Assembly (NCBI RefSeq): GCF_014652835.1
Contig: NZ_BMZO01000002.1
Location: forward strand, 1 to 64,000
DNA length: 64,000 nucleotides
Reading direction: 5' to 3'
From: Limoniibacter endophyticus
GTDB taxonomy: Bacteria; Pseudomonadota; Alphaproteobacteria; Rhizobiales; Rhizobiaceae
Under the pieces are notes generated by a model. The model was not told the origin of the DNA. It made no database searches and saw only the letters and a list, made by a program, of their open reading frames with translations. The position numbers and the translations under genes were made by a program. Positions 34,001-41,231 of this stretch are shown piece by piece (the stretch's first letter is position 1; the number at the start of each line of letters is the position of its first letter).

Positions 34001-34796
34001 CGAGGCAGCCCGCGCGCTGTTTGCCGATGCGCAGGCAATGCTCAAGAAGATCGTCGATGAAAAATGGTTTGTGCCGAAGGCAGTTGTAGGCTTCTGGCCG
34101 GCCAATGCCATAGGCGACGATATCCGTCTCTTCGCGGACGATAATCGCAAGGAGGAGATCGCGACCTTCTTCACCCTGCGCCAGCAATTGTCGAAACGCG
34201 ATGGCCGTCCGAACGTTGCGCTCTCCGATTTCGTCGCGCCGCTTGGCACCAAACCCGACTACGTTGGTGGCTTTGTCGTGACTGCCGGCATCGAGGAAGT
34301 GGCGATTGCCGAGAGGTTCGAGCGGGCCAATGATGATTACTCCTCGATTATGGTCAAGGCGTTGGCCGATCGTTTTGCGGAAGCTTTTGCCGAGCGTATG
34401 CATGAATATGTACGCAAGGAACTTTGGGGCTATGCGTCGGCTGAAGATCTGACGAATGAGGACCTTATCCGTGAACGCTACGATGGTATCCGCCCGGCGC
34501 CAGGTTATCCGGCGCAGCCCGATCACACTGAAAAAGTCACGCTCTTCAAGCTTCTGGGCGCCGAGAATGCGATCAATGTAACGCTAACGGAATCCTATGC
34601 CATGTGGCCCGGTTCGTCAGTGTCGGGCATCTATATTGCCGATCCCGAAAGCTATTATTTCGGCGTCGCAAAGGTCGAACGCGATCAGGTCGAAGATTAT
34701 GCCTTGCGCAAAGGCATGGATATCTCAGAGGTTGAGCGCTGGCTCGGGCCGGTCCTTAATTATGACCCGGCGCAATACACTGAAGCGGCTGAGTAG
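31023..34796 (+). CDS. metH: Cobalamin-dependent methionine synthase
   Basis: The 1257-residue, four-module enzyme is close to the usual length. The homocysteine domain (about 30-345) has [11 protein letters not shown], the zinc cysteine in GLNCALGA and the pair in [11 protein letters not shown]. The pterin domain (about 365-640) has [17 protein letters not shown]. The cap and B12 domain (about 680-920) carry the cobalt-binding D-x-H-x-x-G at residues 778-783 (DVHDIG). The C-terminal activation domain (about 930-1240) has [12 protein letters not shown] for S-adenosylmethionine. It transfers the methyl group from methyltetrahydrofolate to homocysteine. The start is GTG 31023. A palindrome in the promoter and a terminator behind mark a single-gene unit. 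Confidence 0.97.
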   Translation: MSASVDTLFGPVGEKSDGSEIRAALEKAARERILILDGAMGTQIQGLQFGEEEYRGSRFESCDCHQKGNNDLLTLTQPKAIEEIHFRYAMAGADILETNTFSSTTIAQADYGMEEAVYDLNRDGARLAKRAARRAEDIDGKRRFVAGALGPTNRTASISPDVNNPGFRAVTFDELRVAYAEQIRGLMDGGADIILIETIFDTLNAKAAIFACREMFAATGVELPIMISGTITDLSGRTLSGQTPSAFWYSVAHAKPFTVGLNCALGAAAMRDHLAEISGVAGTFVCAYPNAGLPNEFGQYDETPRMMAEQVKEFARDGLINIVGGCCGSTPEHIEALAKVVSQYKPREVPKFKPRLRLAGLEPFVLTDDIPFVNVGERTNVTGSAKFRKLVTANDYAAALDVARDQVENGAQVIDINMDEGLIDSKQAMVEYLNLIAAEPDIARVPIMIDSSKWEVIEAGLKCVQGKAIVNSISLKEGEDAFIHQAELVRDYGAAVVVMAFDEAGQADTEDRKVEICTRAYEILTERVGIPPQDIIFDPNIFAVATGIEEHNNYGVDFIQATKRIIDTLPHVHVSGGVSNLSFSFRGNEPVREAMHAVFLYHAIQAGMDMGIVNAGQLAVYDSIESDLREACEDVVLNRTPEATERMLEIAERFRGKGGGQAREKDLSWREKPVNERLSHALVNGITEYIEADTEEARAAAARPLHVIEGPLMEGMNIVGDLFGSGKMFLPQVVKSARVMKQAVAYLLPFMEEEKRLMGGTGERKTAGTVLLATVKGDVHDIGKNIVGVVLACNNYEIIDLGVMVPSARILEVARERNVDIIGLSGLITPSLDEMVHVAAEMERESFDVPLLIGGATTSRVHTAVKIHPKYARSQAVYVPDASRAVNVVSQLLSNDNKASYVQSVRDEYAKVAEGHARKEADKLRLSLEKARENAHKSNWDAYKPHTPSFLGTRVFQNWDLEELSRYIDWTPFFQAWELKGRYPDLLEHETQGEAARALFADAQAMLKKIVDEKWFVPKAVVGFWPANAIGDDIRLFADDNRKEEIATFFTLRQQLSKRDGRPNVALSDFVAPLGTKPDYVGGFVVTAGIEEVAIAERFERANDDYSSIMVKALADRFAEAFAERMHEYVRKELWGYASAEDLTNEDLIRERYDGIRPAPGYPAQPDHTEKVTLFKLLGAENAINVTLTESYAMWPGSSVSGIYIADPESYYFGVAKVERDQVEDYALRKGMDISEVERWLGPVLNYDPAQYTEAAE

Positions 34797-34805
34797 CAGG
34801 GGTTG

Positions 34806-34832
34806 AGGGGGCGTGAAGGCGCCCCTTCTTTG
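34806..34832 (+). terminator. Terminator after metH
   Basis: GGGGCG (34808-34813) pairs with CGCCCC (34820-34825) around a six-base loop, followed by TTCTTTGT. It lies 12 bases after the metH stop. Confidence 0.65.
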
Positions 34833-34840
34833 TATTCTGA

Positions 34841-34865
34841 GCATAGTTATAAAAAATAACTATGC
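34841..34865. promoter_or_regulatory. Perfect interrupted palindrome upstream of the DUF1428 gene
   Basis: GCATAGTTAT (34841-34850) and ATAACTATGC (34856-34865) are exact inverted repeats separated by AAAAA. A further ATAACCAT half-site-like stretch follows at 34877-34884. The element ends 57 bases before the start codon and is a strong candidate operator, perhaps for an ArsR-type or similar dimeric repressor. The AT-rich hairpin without a T run makes a terminator unlikely. Confidence 0.6.
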
Positions 34866-34922
34866 TATTGCAAAAGATAACCATGTGAGTCATTCTCCCG
34901 GCAGTTAAAGGGAGGAATGATA

Positions 34923-35645
34923 ATGCTGGGATATGTAGAAGGGTTCGTGGCCGCAGTGCCGACGAGCAACAAGGATGCGTATATTGCGCATGCGACCAAG
35001 GCCGCTGGCTTTTTCAAGGAGTACGGCGTGACGCGAATGGTGGAATGCTGGGGCGACGACGTTCCGCATGGCAAGGTCACGGATTTTTATGACGCCGTGA
35101 AAGCCGAGGAGAATGAGACGATCATCTTCTCCTGGTTCGAGTATCCATCGAAACAGGCACGCGACGCAGCCATGAAGCAGATGATGGAAGATCCGCGCAT
35201 GCAGGAGCTGAGTGACATGCCTTTCGATGGCAAGCGGATGATCTATGGCGGGTTTGCGCCTATCTTCGACAAACCTGCGGCCAATGGCGGGATGGGCTAT
35301 GTCGACGGGTTTCTGCTCGCGGTTCCGGAAAAAAACAAGCAGGCCTATATCGACATGGCGGCAACCGCCGCCCAGGTGTTCTACGACCATGGCGCTACAC
35401 GCATGGTCGAGAACTGGGGAGATGACGTACCAGACGGTGAAGTCACCTGGTACCGACGCGCAGTAAAGGCAGAGGAGGGTGAGAGCGTTCTGTTTTCGTG
35501 GATCGAGTGGCCGTCAAAAGAGGTGCGCGACAAGGGGCAGCAGGCTGTCATGCAGGACGAACGCATGAAGGATATGCCCCAAGAGATGCCTTTTGATGGC
35601 ATGCGCATGATGTGGGGTGGTTTCAAGCCCGTACTCGACCTTTGA
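34923..35645 (+). CDS. Tandem DUF1428 protein
   Basis: The product is 240 residues from ATG 34923, which is seven bases after GGAGG; an ATG at 34917 is too close to it. It consists of two DUF1428 (dimeric alpha-beta barrel) domains of about 115 residues each. They start with GYVEGFVAAVPTSNKDAYI and GYVDGFLLAVPEKNKQAYI and share TRMVE.WGDDVP and FSW.E.PSK. Most family members are a single domain of about this size that dimerises, so the duplication builds the dimer into one chain. The function is unknown; the fold is common in small monooxygenases and stress proteins. The likely operator lies just upstream. Confidence 0.85.
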   Translation: MLGYVEGFVAAVPTSNKDAYIAHATKAAGFFKEYGVTRMVECWGDDVPHGKVTDFYDAVKAEENETIIFSWFEYPSKQARDAAMKQMMEDPRMQELSDMPFDGKRMIYGGFAPIFDKPAANGGMGYVDGFLLAVPEKNKQAYIDMAATAAQVFYDHGATRMVENWGDDVPDGEVTWYRRAVKAEEGESVLFSWIEWPSKEVRDKGQQAVMQDERMKDMPQEMPFDGMRMMWGGFKPVLDL

Positions 35646-35778
35646 TGCACGCATAAAATACCCCTGTTTTGCGCAATTGTTTCGAAGACGGAACTTTTGT
35701 CACAGAACCGTAACGTGCTAGGGCTAAGCGGAGGTCGATCCGGCGTCCGCTTAACCTGTGCGCCGAACGTTCATGGGG

Positions 35779-36762
35779 ATGAAATTAATGCGTTCAGTCA
35801 TTCTTGCTTCAGCTGTCCTTTTGGCCAGCACCGCTCTTTCGCAGGCTCAGGAAGGCAAGCTGCTGCTTTACACGAGCCAGCCCAACACCGATGCCCAGCA
35901 GACCATTGATGCTTTCAAGAAGGCTTATCCGAAGGTCGATGTCGAATTCGTGCGTGACGGTACGCCGAAGATCATGGCAAAGCTTCAGGCCGAAATTGCA
36001 GCTGGCCAGCCGCAGCCGGACGTCCTGTTGATCGCTGACAGCGTGACGATGGAGGGCCTCAAGAAGGACGACCGTCTCCTTGCTTATGCTGAAGCCAAGG
36101 TAGATGGTCTTGATGCTGCTCTCTACGACAAGGACAAGAGCTACTTCTCGACCAAGCTGATCACCACCGGCATCATCTATAACACCTCGGCTCCGATGAA
36201 GCCGGAAAGCTGGCTTGATCTTGCCAAGCCGGAAGCCAAGGGGCAGGTCACCATGCCGTCACCGCTCACCTCGGGTGCGGCGCTGATCCACACGGTGACT
36301 CTCACCAGCAACCTTTCCGAAGGCTGGGATTATTACAAGTCGCTCGCCGACAATGGTGCTCAGGCGGCAGGTGGCAATGGCGGCATTCTGACGGAAGTCG
36401 CTGGTGGCACGAAGCTGTACGGAATGATCGTTGATTACATGGCGATCCGCGAAAAAGCCAAGGGCGCACCCGTTGAGTTCGTGTTCCCGAAGGAAGGCGT
36501 TTCGGCGGTTACCGAGCCGGTTGCGATTCTCAAAACCGCGAAAAATCCAGAGGCTGCAAAGGCTTTCGTCGACTTCATCCTCTCCAAGGAAGGTCAGGAG
36601 CTTGCGGTTTCGCAGGGCTATATTCCAGCGCGCGCCGATGCTGGCCTGCCAGCTGGCTATCCGGAGCGTTCTGCCATCAAGGTTCTCTCCTACGATGCCG
36701 CAAAGGCTCTGACGGACGAAATGGCGAACAAGGAAAAGTTCGCCGAGACGATGGGCCAGTAA
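35779..36762 (+). CDS. Iron-type ABC transporter substrate-binding protein (FbpA/AfuA-like)
   Basis: The product is about 327 residues with a Sec signal peptide (MRSVILASAVLLASTALSQAQ) cleaved before EGKLLLYTSQPNTDAQQT. The start is uncertain between ATGs at 35773, 35779 and 35788. The mature sequence (LLLYTSQPNTDAQQTIDAFKKAYPKVDVEFVRDGT, SGAALIHTVTLTSNL, FVDFILSKEGQELAVSQGYIPARADAG) fits the iron(III)/thiamine-like binding proteins of the periplasmic type II fold. The tandem tyrosines expected in ferric-binding proteins are not clearly visible (only a single YM/YMA region), so the ligand may be another metal chelate or an organic phosphate. It is followed by the fused permease. Confidence 0.82.
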   Translation: MKLMRSVILASAVLLASTALSQAQEGKLLLYTSQPNTDAQQTIDAFKKAYPKVDVEFVRDGTPKIMAKLQAEIAAGQPQPDVLLIADSVTMEGLKKDDRLLAYAEAKVDGLDAALYDKDKSYFSTKLITTGIIYNTSAPMKPESWLDLAKPEAKGQVTMPSPLTSGAALIHTVTLTSNLSEGWDYYKSLADNGAQAAGGNGGILTEVAGGTKLYGMIVDYMAIREKAKGAPVEFVFPKEGVSAVTEPVAILKTAKNPEAAKAFVDFILSKEGQELAVSQGYIPARADAGLPAGYPERSAIKVLSYDAAKALTDEMANKEKFAETMGQ

Positions 36763-36781
36763 GCCGAATCGCCATTTAATA

Positions 36782-36816
36782 AACGAGCGGCGGTGCGAAA
36801 AGCATCGCCGCTCGTT
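36782..36816 (+). terminator. Strong intercistronic hairpin between binding-protein and permease genes
   Basis: AACGAGCGGCGGTGC and GCATCGCCGCTCGTT form a 15-base stem with one G-T pair around GAAAA. The T run is weak. Hairpins here usually reduce read-through and protect the binding-protein mRNA, so that this protein is made in excess over the permease. Confidence 0.7.
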
Positions 36817-36857
36817 GTTGCATCTGAACTGGACAAGCCTTTGCGCGCCTCGGGGCG

Positions 36858-38615
36858 ATGGCTTCAAATATGCGGACCTTTACCGTGACGACTATGCCAA
36901 GCGAGCTTACCACTTTCGTTCCACAATCGCGCGCGCGACAACATCTGCGGCTGCGCAAGGCATGGGCGCTTCTTTTCGTCGTGGCGGTTGTGTTCGTGCT
37001 GTCGCTTATGCCGGTTTTGCGCCTGATACAGGAAGCTTTCTTTTCCGGCGGCACATGGAACCCCGACAATTTCACCGCGCAGCTTCAGCGTAATGCGACG
37101 CTGATTGCCGGGCTGCATACACTGGAAACATCGCTGTTTGGCGCATTGCTTTCTATGGTTATCGGCATGCCGCTGGCGGTCGCCACCACGATGACCGATA
37201 TTCCGTGGCGACGGTCGCTGGGCTTTCTTCTGCTTCTCCCGCTGATGATCGCGCCGCAGGTGACGGCGTTGTCATGGATGCACGCCTTCGGACCGTCCAG
37301 CCCCTTGCTCAACATGCTGGGCATCGCGCCGCCCCCGGGGACGCCCAATCCGATAGCCGGACGCAATGGCATCATCCTGCTCTTCGGTGTTCAGCATGCC
37401 CCTATCGTCTTTATCACCATGCGGGCGGGGCTTGCCCGCATTCCTCGCGATCTGATTGAGGCGGCGCGCGTATCCGGAGCGCATCCGATCCGCGCACTTG
37501 CCACGATCACCTTTCCGCTGATCAGGCCCTATATGGTAGCAGCGTGTGCGCTTGCCTTCGTTTCGGGCGTCGGCAATTTCGGCATCCCCGCACTGCTCGG
37601 CATGCCGGTTAATTATTTCACGCTGCCGACGCTCGTTTATCAGCGCCTTGCGAGCTTCGGCCCCACTGTCTTGCCGCAGGTCGCCTCGCTTTCGGTGATG
37701 ATTGGTGTGATCGCGCTGATGGGCGTGTTGCTGCAGTCGTTGGCCATGTCGAAGGCATCCTACCGTTTCACCATTGGTTCGCCCGTAAGGATCGCGCTCG
37801 GACGCTGGCGTTGGCCATTGGCTCTTCTTGCCTGGGCGGTTCTGGCGATAACGTTAATCGTGCCAGCTGTTGCGCTATTTGCGACATCGCTCGTTCCCTC
37901 CTTCGGCGTGCCGCTCAATGCGCAAACCGTAACGCTGTCGAACTATACCGAAATTCTGTTCAATCAGGCTTCGACACAACGGGCGCTGATTAATTCCACT
38001 ATGCTGGCGGGAGGTGCCGCGATCGTGCTTGCCATCGGCGTCATTCCGCTGGTGCTGGCGATGGAAGGCTTGCCGAAGAAGCTTCTGCGCTTCATCGACG
38101 CTTCGGTTGAACTTCCTTATGCGCTGCCAGGTATCGTGCTGGCGCTCGCCTGCATTCTGCTTTTCCTGGCACCATTGCCGTTGATCGGAAGCCTTTATGC
38201 AACTGCCGCCATCATCTTCGTCGCCTATCTGATGCGCTTTTTCCCTTTGGCGCTGAAGCCGGTCGCAACCGCCATCAACCAGATGGCCAAGGATCTGGAA
38301 GAGGCGGCGGCGGTATCGGGAGCAGGACGAACGCGCCGCATCCTCACCATCGTGCTGCCCATCGTCGCCCCTTCTGCGATGGCTGCCGCGCTTCTCGTCT
38401 TCATGAGCGCGTTCAATGAGTTGACAGTTTCGGCCTTGCTCTGGTCAAGCCGAAACGAAACACTCGGTGTCATCCTGTTCAGCCTGGAGGAGGCAGGTCT
38501 TTCCCCACAGGCCGCAGCGCTTGGCATCGTCACCGTGATTGCGGTCGTCATCATTCTGATTGTTATTGATCGGCTGGGGCGCAAACTGCCGGACGGCATC
38601 CTCCCGTGGCGATAA
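36858..38615 (+). CDS. Fused ABC permease, two membrane domains (FbpB/AfuB-like)
   Basis: This 585-residue inner-membrane protein has about 12 helices. It contains two coupling loops: EAARVSGAHPIRALATITFPLIRP (about residue 200) and EEAAAVSGAGRTRRILTIVLPIV (about residue 485). One chain therefore supplies both halves of the channel, as in FbpB-type iron permeases. It follows the binding-protein gene. The next plus-strand frame, a broken acetyltransferase, overlaps its end by ten bases. The ATPase is encoded on the opposite strand at 39121-40161. Confidence 0.9.
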   Translation: MASNMRTFTVTTMPSELTTFVPQSRARQHLRLRKAWALLFVVAVVFVLSLMPVLRLIQEAFFSGGTWNPDNFTAQLQRNATLIAGLHTLETSLFGALLSMVIGMPLAVATTMTDIPWRRSLGFLLLLPLMIAPQVTALSWMHAFGPSSPLLNMLGIAPPPGTPNPIAGRNGIILLFGVQHAPIVFITMRAGLARIPRDLIEAARVSGAHPIRALATITFPLIRPYMVAACALAFVSGVGNFGIPALLGMPVNYFTLPTLVYQRLASFGPTVLPQVASLSVMIGVIALMGVLLQSLAMSKASYRFTIGSPVRIALGRWRWPLALLAWAVLAITLIVPAVALFATSLVPSFGVPLNAQTVTLSNYTEILFNQASTQRALINSTMLAGGAAIVLAIGVIPLVLAMEGLPKKLLRFIDASVELPYALPGIVLALACILLFLAPLPLIGSLYATAAIIFVAYLMRFFPLALKPVATAINQMAKDLEEAAAVSGAGRTRRILTIVLPIVAPSAMAAALLVFMSAFNELTVSALLWSSRNETLGVILFSLEEAGLSPQAAALGIVTVIAVVIILIVIDRLGRKLPDGILPWR

Positions 38616-39149
38616 GACCTGCACGCGAAGATGATCTGAACGCAATTTGCGATATTGAGGCCTCCGCTGCGGAGCTTTTCCGGCAGGTGCCCGCGCTTGC
38701 CTGGCTGGTTAACCAGGTTCAATCCACTGATCGTCACCTCGAGTTGATAAAGGCAGGGACGAACTTGGGTGATCGTCAATCAGGTCGATCAGCCGCTGGG
38801 CTTCCTCAGCGCCGAGTTCATCAACCGGGACCTGCACGTATGGGAACTATCTGTTGGTCTTGAGAACCAGCGCAGAGGATTGGGGCGTGCGCTCATGGAG
38901 CATGCCATTGCCGAGGCCGGAAAAAGACGCGTCGACGCCCTGACTCTCACAACTTTTCGCGACGTTCCGTGGAACGCGCCGTTCTATCAGCGGCTTGGAT
39001 TTCACATTCTTGAAAATGATCAGTTGGATGCGAGACTACGCGCGACGCTTGAAGGCGAGGTGGCACATGGATTCCTCGCCGACACACGGTGCGCAATGCA
39101 CCTGGCGCTGAATGCTCCGTCTATCGGGGCAGAATCCACCCATCCTTAA
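38606..39149 (+). pseudogene. GNAT acetyltransferase, frameshifted in a G run
   Basis: The first part (GTG 38606) reads IRPAREDDLNAICDIEASAAELFR, the usual GNAT start. After GTNL at 38765 a single extra G in GGG (38767-38769) moves the frame. In the next frame it continues VIVNQVDQPLGFLSAEFINRDLHVWELSVGLENQRRGLGRALMEHAI, which contains the acetyl-CoA-binding Q-R-R-G-L-G-R-A (motif A), then FYQRLGFHIL (motif B). The joined protein would be about 180 residues, normal for the family. As written it is broken. The 3' end overlaps the convergent ATPase gene by 29 bases. Confidence 0.75.
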
Positions 39150-40161
39150 CGGCAACGTATACCGCCGAGCCGGGGATGATGTTGGAGCGATTATCAATCA
39201 GCACTTCGGCATCCGTGCCGTCGATGCGCAGACGCAATTCGTGTACCGGGCCGCGATAGATCGATTGCACGACCGTTGCCGGTACGCCCGCCTCGGCGAT
39301 GGAAAGGTCTTCGGGACGCAAAAGCACACGCACTTCGCCTTGACCTCCATAACCGCGGACGTCGAGTTCCTGTCCGGCTACCAGGATGCGCGCAGGCTTG
39401 TCACCGCCGCCTGCAATCTGCCTGGCAGGGACAAGACCGCCCCGACCGACGAAACGAGCCACGCTTTCGCGCCCTGGCGTCGTGTAGATTTCCTCAGGCG
39501 TGCCGAACTGAATGATCTCGCCCTTTTCCATGACGGCAATCTTGTCGGCCAGCGCCAGTGCCTCGGTCTGGTCGTGCGTGACATAGACCATAGTGGCGCC
39601 GGTGCGCTCGCGAATATCCCGCAGAGCCTCGACCATGGAGGCACGCAAATGCATGTCGAGATTGGCAAGGGGTTCGTCGAAGAGAATGATTCTGCTGTCG
39701 GCGATAAGACAGCGCGCCAACGCCACGCGCTGTCGCTGTCCGCCGGACAATTGTTCGATATTGCGACCTTCGAGGCCCTTGAGGCCAACGACGCCGAGCA
39801 CTTCTTCGAGTTTGGCGGCTATCTTTTCGGCTGGCACTTTGCGGGTCTTGAGCGGGTAGACGATGTTTTCCGCAGCGTTCATGTGCGGCCAAAGCGCATA
39901 GGACTGAAAGACCACGCCTATGTGGCGCGCTTCCGGAGCGACGTGTTCCCGCTCGCTTGCCACGCAGCGATCGCCAAAATGGATGCTTCCTTCATCCGGC
40001 TGCTCAAACCCGGCGAGCAAACGTAGCAACGTCGTCTTTCCGCAGCCGGAAGGGCCGAGCAGTGCCGTGAACGAGCCCTGAGGCAGGTCGAGATTGATAT
40101 GATCCAGCGCAACGGTTTTACCGAAGATCTTGGTCAGTTCGTGTACGCGGATATTGCTCAT
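39121..40161 (-). CDS. Iron-type ABC transporter ATP-binding protein (FbpC-like)
   Basis: The product is 346 residues from ATG 40161; a GTG six bases upstream is an alternative. Walker A is GPSGCGKTT (about residue 37), the signature LSGGQRQR (about 136), Walker B IILFDEPLANLD and the H-loop VTHDQTEA. The C-terminal TOBE domain (VLLRPEDLSIAE) is present. It is convergent with the permease gene it probably serves (36858-38615), an unusual split of one transporter across two strands. Confidence 0.88.
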   Translation of the reverse strand: MSNIRVHELTKIFGKTVALDHINLDLPQGSFTALLGPSGCGKTTLLRLLAGFEQPDEGSIHFGDRCVASEREHVAPEARHIGVVFQSYALWPHMNAAENIVYPLKTRKVPAEKIAAKLEEVLGVVGLKGLEGRNIEQLSGGQRQRVALARCLIADSRIILFDEPLANLDMHLRASMVEALRDIRERTGATMVYVTHDQTEALALADKIAVMEKGEIIQFGTPEEIYTTPGRESVARFVGRGGLVPARQIAGGGDKPARILVAGQELDVRGYGGQGEVRVLLRPEDLSIAEAGVPATVVQSIYRGPVHELRLRIDGTDAEVLIDNRSNIIPGSAVYVAVKDGWILPR

Positions 40162-40263
40162 TGGCACTCGGTCTTGTCTACAATGGGAAATGCTCCGCCC
40201 GCTGCTAGCAGATGAAGTGCCGCCTGACTATCGATCATTTGTCACAGGATCATGACAAATGTA

Positions 40264-41037
40264 TCATCCAACCACGATGGGGACCCGCTGTCCGTTGACG
40301 CGATTATAGAGATCAATGATGTCCTGGTTGATAAGGCGTACGCAGCCGGACGAGACGGCAGTGCCGATCGACCACCACTCCGGCGAGCCATGGACACGGT
40401 AGAGCGTGTCGCGTCCGTCCTTGAAGATATAGAGTGCGCGTGCACCCAACGGATTGGTGAGGCCGCCGGGCTGACCGCTGGCGAATTTCACGAGTTCAGG
40501 CTTGCGTGCGACCATTTCCGCTGGCGGAGTCCAGGTTGGCCAGATTTTCGAATATTGGATCTGCGCGCGTCCGTTCCAGGAGAAGCCGTCCTTGCCGATT
40601 CCGACGCCATAACGCACGGCTTCCCCGCCCGGCATCACCCAGTAGAGGAATTTCTCCTGCAAACGCACTACGATGGTGCCGGGGGCCTCGCCTGTTGGAT
40701 CAACAACGATCTGCCTGCGCCATTTCGGGTCGATCTTCTGATAGGGGATCTCCGGCAAGGCAAAACCATTATCCGTCATTGCGGCGTACATGACATCGCT
40801 GCGCGTTACGTTCTTGTCGATGGAGATACGGGGACGGATCGAGCTTGTGCTCATCGTATCGACACGCTGCGGCGCAAGACCCGGCATGTCGGTGGGTTGC
40901 GACATCGCTGTCTGGAAATTGTGGAGGGCATCGGTGGGCGTGGTGCATCCCGCAAGGCTTGCCCCTGCAAGCCCCGCCAGAAAGTTACGGCGGGAGAGAA
41001 GAGCGGAAGGTGCTGCTTCAGACTCTGGATGCTGCAT
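40264..41037 (-). CDS. L,D-transpeptidase (YkuD family), probable Tat lipoprotein
   Basis: The product is 257 residues. The N-terminus has twin arginines and a lipobox (SRRNFLAGLAGASLAGC), so a lipid-anchored protein exported folded is likely. The YkuD domain (about residue 120-255) has WNGRAQIQYSKIWPTWTPPAEM, NPLGARALYIF, the His in YRVHGSPEWWSIG and the catalytic cysteine in SSGCVRLINQD. Such enzymes make 3-3 crosslinks in peptidoglycan or, in Rhizobiales, attach outer-membrane proteins to it. Confidence 0.9.
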   Translation of the reverse strand: MQHPESEAAPSALLSRRNFLAGLAGASLAGCTTPTDALHNFQTAMSQPTDMPGLAPQRVDTMSTSSIRPRISIDKNVTRSDVMYAAMTDNGFALPEIPYQKIDPKWRRQIVVDPTGEAPGTIVVRLQEKFLYWVMPGGEAVRYGVGIGKDGFSWNGRAQIQYSKIWPTWTPPAEMVARKPELVKFASGQPGGLTNPLGARALYIFKDGRDTLYRVHGSPEWWSIGTAVSSGCVRLINQDIIDLYNRVNGQRVPIVVG

Positions 41038-41231
41038 GACAAACCTCGAAAACCAACGCCGACGACCTTGCGCTCATGCATAAAGCGACATGAACACGGT
41101 AAACAGACATGGTTAAAAAGGTCTGAATCCTGAGGGCACGGCGGGGATGTGACCGGCGCATTCACCTTCGGCGTCACCACCCGCCCTCCTTGCGAGGGCG
41201 GGGGAAAGCGGGCGTTACGCGTTTCGGCGGA

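Noticed and set aside
31002-34526. Minus-strand open frames of 279 and 294 residues inside metH
   Set aside because: metH covers the whole stretch with all modules intact; these are codon-bias shadows.
39112-40026. Plus-strand open frame (304 residues)
   Set aside because: Antisense to the ABC ATPase whose Walker and signature motifs are intact.
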